Part shown: one piece after another, positions 62,209 through 64,000 of the stretch
How positions within the stretch are numbered: position 1 is the stretch's first letter
Layout: each line of letters starts with the position of its first letter
Origin: Verticillium longisporum
Taxonomy: Eukaryota; Ascomycota; Sordariomycetes; Glomerellales; Plectosphaerellaceae
Reading direction: 5' to 3'
Length of the DNA stretch: 64,000 nt
Assembly (NCBI GenBank): GCA_019188255.1
Contig: JAETXT010000009.1
Coordinates: 1,798,001 to 1,862,000, forward strand
Program-made: the position numbers and the translations under genes
The notes under the pieces: model-generated
Told to the model about the DNA's origin: nothing
Databases searched by the model: none
The model's input: only the letters and a program-made list of their open reading frames with translations

Positions 62209-64000
62209 ATGGCGAACAATCCGACACAATCACCCTACACATCCTTGCGTCCGCCGCCCATTGGCAGTCGCAAACCAAAGAACCTGGGCGAATTCATTGG
62301 GAGGATACAGGCCGAACGCGGTTTCCGCAATGTCACCGAGGCAAGCCTCCGCGAGGAGGTCGCGGCCAAGACGAATGGCGAGGCAAAAGAGGACGACGTG
62401 CAAATGTCCGTGACGGACGACGAAGATGACGAGGAAGCCAAGGATATACACACAGTCAAGGGCGAGATTATGCGCAATATTGAGTGAGCGGGAAGCGCTG
62501 CTTGTATGTTTGAGCGCCTCTGCTAACCAGTCGCAGCGCTGCACACAACACAGCCATGGTGGCCCTCGACTTTGTTTCTCTGCTCCTGACCAAGCACAAT
62601 CCCAACCAGGCGGGAGTCACCTTGTCGCAAGCGCTACGCGACTTTGCCGGAATCGGAACGCTTGGGGTGTCCAAGTTCAAGGATTCGGAGCAAGCAGGCG
62701 ACAAAAGACGAAGGGAAGAGAAGCGGCAAGAGGCCAAGGAAGTTTCCCAGGGGTGGACGCTCATGGAAATTGAGCGGACGAGAAAGGCGGCAGAGAAATC
62801 AGCTGCCATGCTCGCCAAGGAAGTTGATCGGGAAGAAAAGTACTGGAGCGAGATTCTAGCGGTCAAGCAAAATGGCTGGTCGATGTGTAGATTGCCGGCC
62901 GAACGTCATACCCTGGGTGTGAGGTTTGGCTTCACCGAAGGTCAGTGTTTTCCAACCACCATGCTATGCGGTACGTGCTGAAACTGCGCAGCATCTTCCG
63001 AGTTTCGCAATAACAGCCTTGCACCTCTGAGGCGAGGCGACGACGGCTCGGTCGTCCTGGAGCAGGGGCGAGCAGGGGTCGGCTGCCAACGCATCTCTGT
63101 CACATTGGCAAGAGATGGTGAGATCAGCGGACAGTCCGCTACGAACTCGTCAATTTTAGAGTCGGCCCCACTGCAGGAACGAGTCTTGGAGGCGAGAAAC
63201 ACCATCTTCTCTCAAGAACTGTGGCACGAGCTTCATCGTGAGGCTCATTCTTTAGCCTCCTATGGTGTGCGCGCGAGCGACAGCAGCATCACCTATGAGC
63301 CGAAAACGGGCCCTAGCATCAACATCTCCCTGGACACGCTGTTGGGTGTGGCGCCCACGGCCCAGGAAAAGAAGCCCGACAACTGGTACGCCGAGATGAC
63401 GCAGTTGAGTCTTCATGTGCTCCTCAGCTTTGCTCATCGCGAGAACGAGGTGCAGCGCCGGAGGCCGGGACCTCCCCACCAGCGCCGTCACGAACAACAC
63501 AATCAATATCATCTCATTCGCCCCATCCTGTCACGAGCGATCCACGACGTCTCAGTCAGACAGTGCACCCGCCTAGTCGGCGATTTGGTGCGCATTTTGC
63601 GCCAGGCGGGCATGGAGGAGGCTGCCTTCACTCTTAATAACCCTCAGTTCGTCCTGCCCAATTCTGATGCCCTGACTTCGACGTCTTCCAATCGCCCAAC
63701 GGCAGCGCAAGCCCTCGTCAATCTCCTGCTAGCCCCGTCAGACTTCCAACTCGATGTCACATTGACGCCACGGGCGAGGATCCAGATCCGCGGCCGTACC
63801 TGGTTCCTCCCCCTCACAACCACCCAGTACCAGGTTCACCTCCTTCCGCCGTTGAACAGCACGGACGCAACCCAGAATTCTCTCTTAACTTCCTGCCCTC
63901 CGTACCGAGAGCGGGACGGCTACCCAGACCTCCAGTCCCTGAAGGTCTATCTTCTGACTGCTATACCCCGCGCTCTGGCCGACCTATATCTGCCGCTAGC
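62209..64000 (+). CDS. MED17: Mediator subunit Med17 (Srb4), 5' part, cut by window end
   Basis: Exons 62209-62483, 62537-62940 and 62992 onward (open to 64000); introns of 53 and 51 nt, phases 2 and 1. The translated part is about 562 residues. Med17 is the scaffold of the Mediator head module, linking activators to RNA polymerase II in the nucleus. Recognisable features: the N-terminal LGEFIGRIQAERGFRNVTEASL segment, an acidic DDEDDEEAKD stretch, ALDFVSLLLTKHNP-x6-TLSQALRDFAGIGTLGVSKF, the coiled-coil helix (GWTLMEIERTRKAAEKSAAMLAKEVDREEKYWSEIL) and the conserved WSMCRLPAERHTLGVRFGFTEA plus the PLRRGDDGSV core. The next region (FLPLTTTQYQVHLLPP) belongs to the C-terminal half. The start MANNPTQSPYTSLRPPP is the first ATG of the open frame. 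Confidence 0.93.

Noticed and set aside
1..64000. CRISPR arrays, rRNA or tRNA genes
   Set aside because: No regularly spaced repeats and no recognisable rRNA or tRNA sequence were found by eye; CRISPR is not expected in a fungal nuclear genome.

Overview
The window is nuclear DNA of a filamentous ascomycete, most likely a sordariomycete (possibly Hypocreales; this is inferred from gene content and style, not from a marker). Genes have short introns of about 47-143 nt with GT...AG ends, protein-coding DNA is GC-rich, and a central AT-rich block shows saturated repeat-induced point mutation (RIP) at CpA.

Left gene-bearing part (1-24156): a conserved unknown protein (832-1816, minus), a 14-TM-type MFS exporter (5371-7195, minus), a 12-exon ATR/Mec1 checkpoint kinase (8074-16073, plus) whose kinase/FATC end is broken by frameshifts, a stop and a lost catalytic Asp, a PARP-type zinc-finger protein with a Lys/Pro-rich tail (16845-18107, plus), a protein with a fungal STAND-like N-terminus (18454-19987, minus) and an Arg-rich DUF8035-like protein (20342-22075, minus). 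I spliced each by hand and the exon phases add up.

Middle (24157-57853): a 33.7-kb transposon island. It is one nested structure. The outermost element has 153-bp LTRs (24162-24314 and 57696-57848) with a TGATC target duplication. Inside lie a RIP-ruined Copia-2 fragment, a RIP-ruined Copia-1 (TSD GACTA), a chromodomain Gypsy element inside that (29665-36533, TSD ACGTA), a solo Gypsy LTR (48268-48720, TSD TAAGG), two inverted 1859-bp pogo/Fot1-like DNA transposons (37311-39169 and 44691-46549) and a fresh, non-RIPed Copia-1 with a 1718-aa open polyprotein (50597-57047, TSD ATTAA). The segment between the two pogo copies is inverted relative to the rest: the old Copia-1 crosses the breakpoint and its two target duplications match only if 39170-44690 is flipped. 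RIP-mutated and pristine copies side by side show that RIP acted on older insertions but not on the latest ones.

Right part (57854-64000): ATP-dependent 6-phosphofructokinase (58209-60684, minus; 784 aa, three exons) and the start of Mediator subunit Med17 (62209 onward, plus, cut by the window end). The gene pairs are housekeeping or conserved fungal genes with no sign of a shared pathway or a biosynthetic cluster. The most unusual content is the architecture of the island, the antisense ORFs beside the 3' LTRs of two unrelated retroelements, and the damaged ATR gene.
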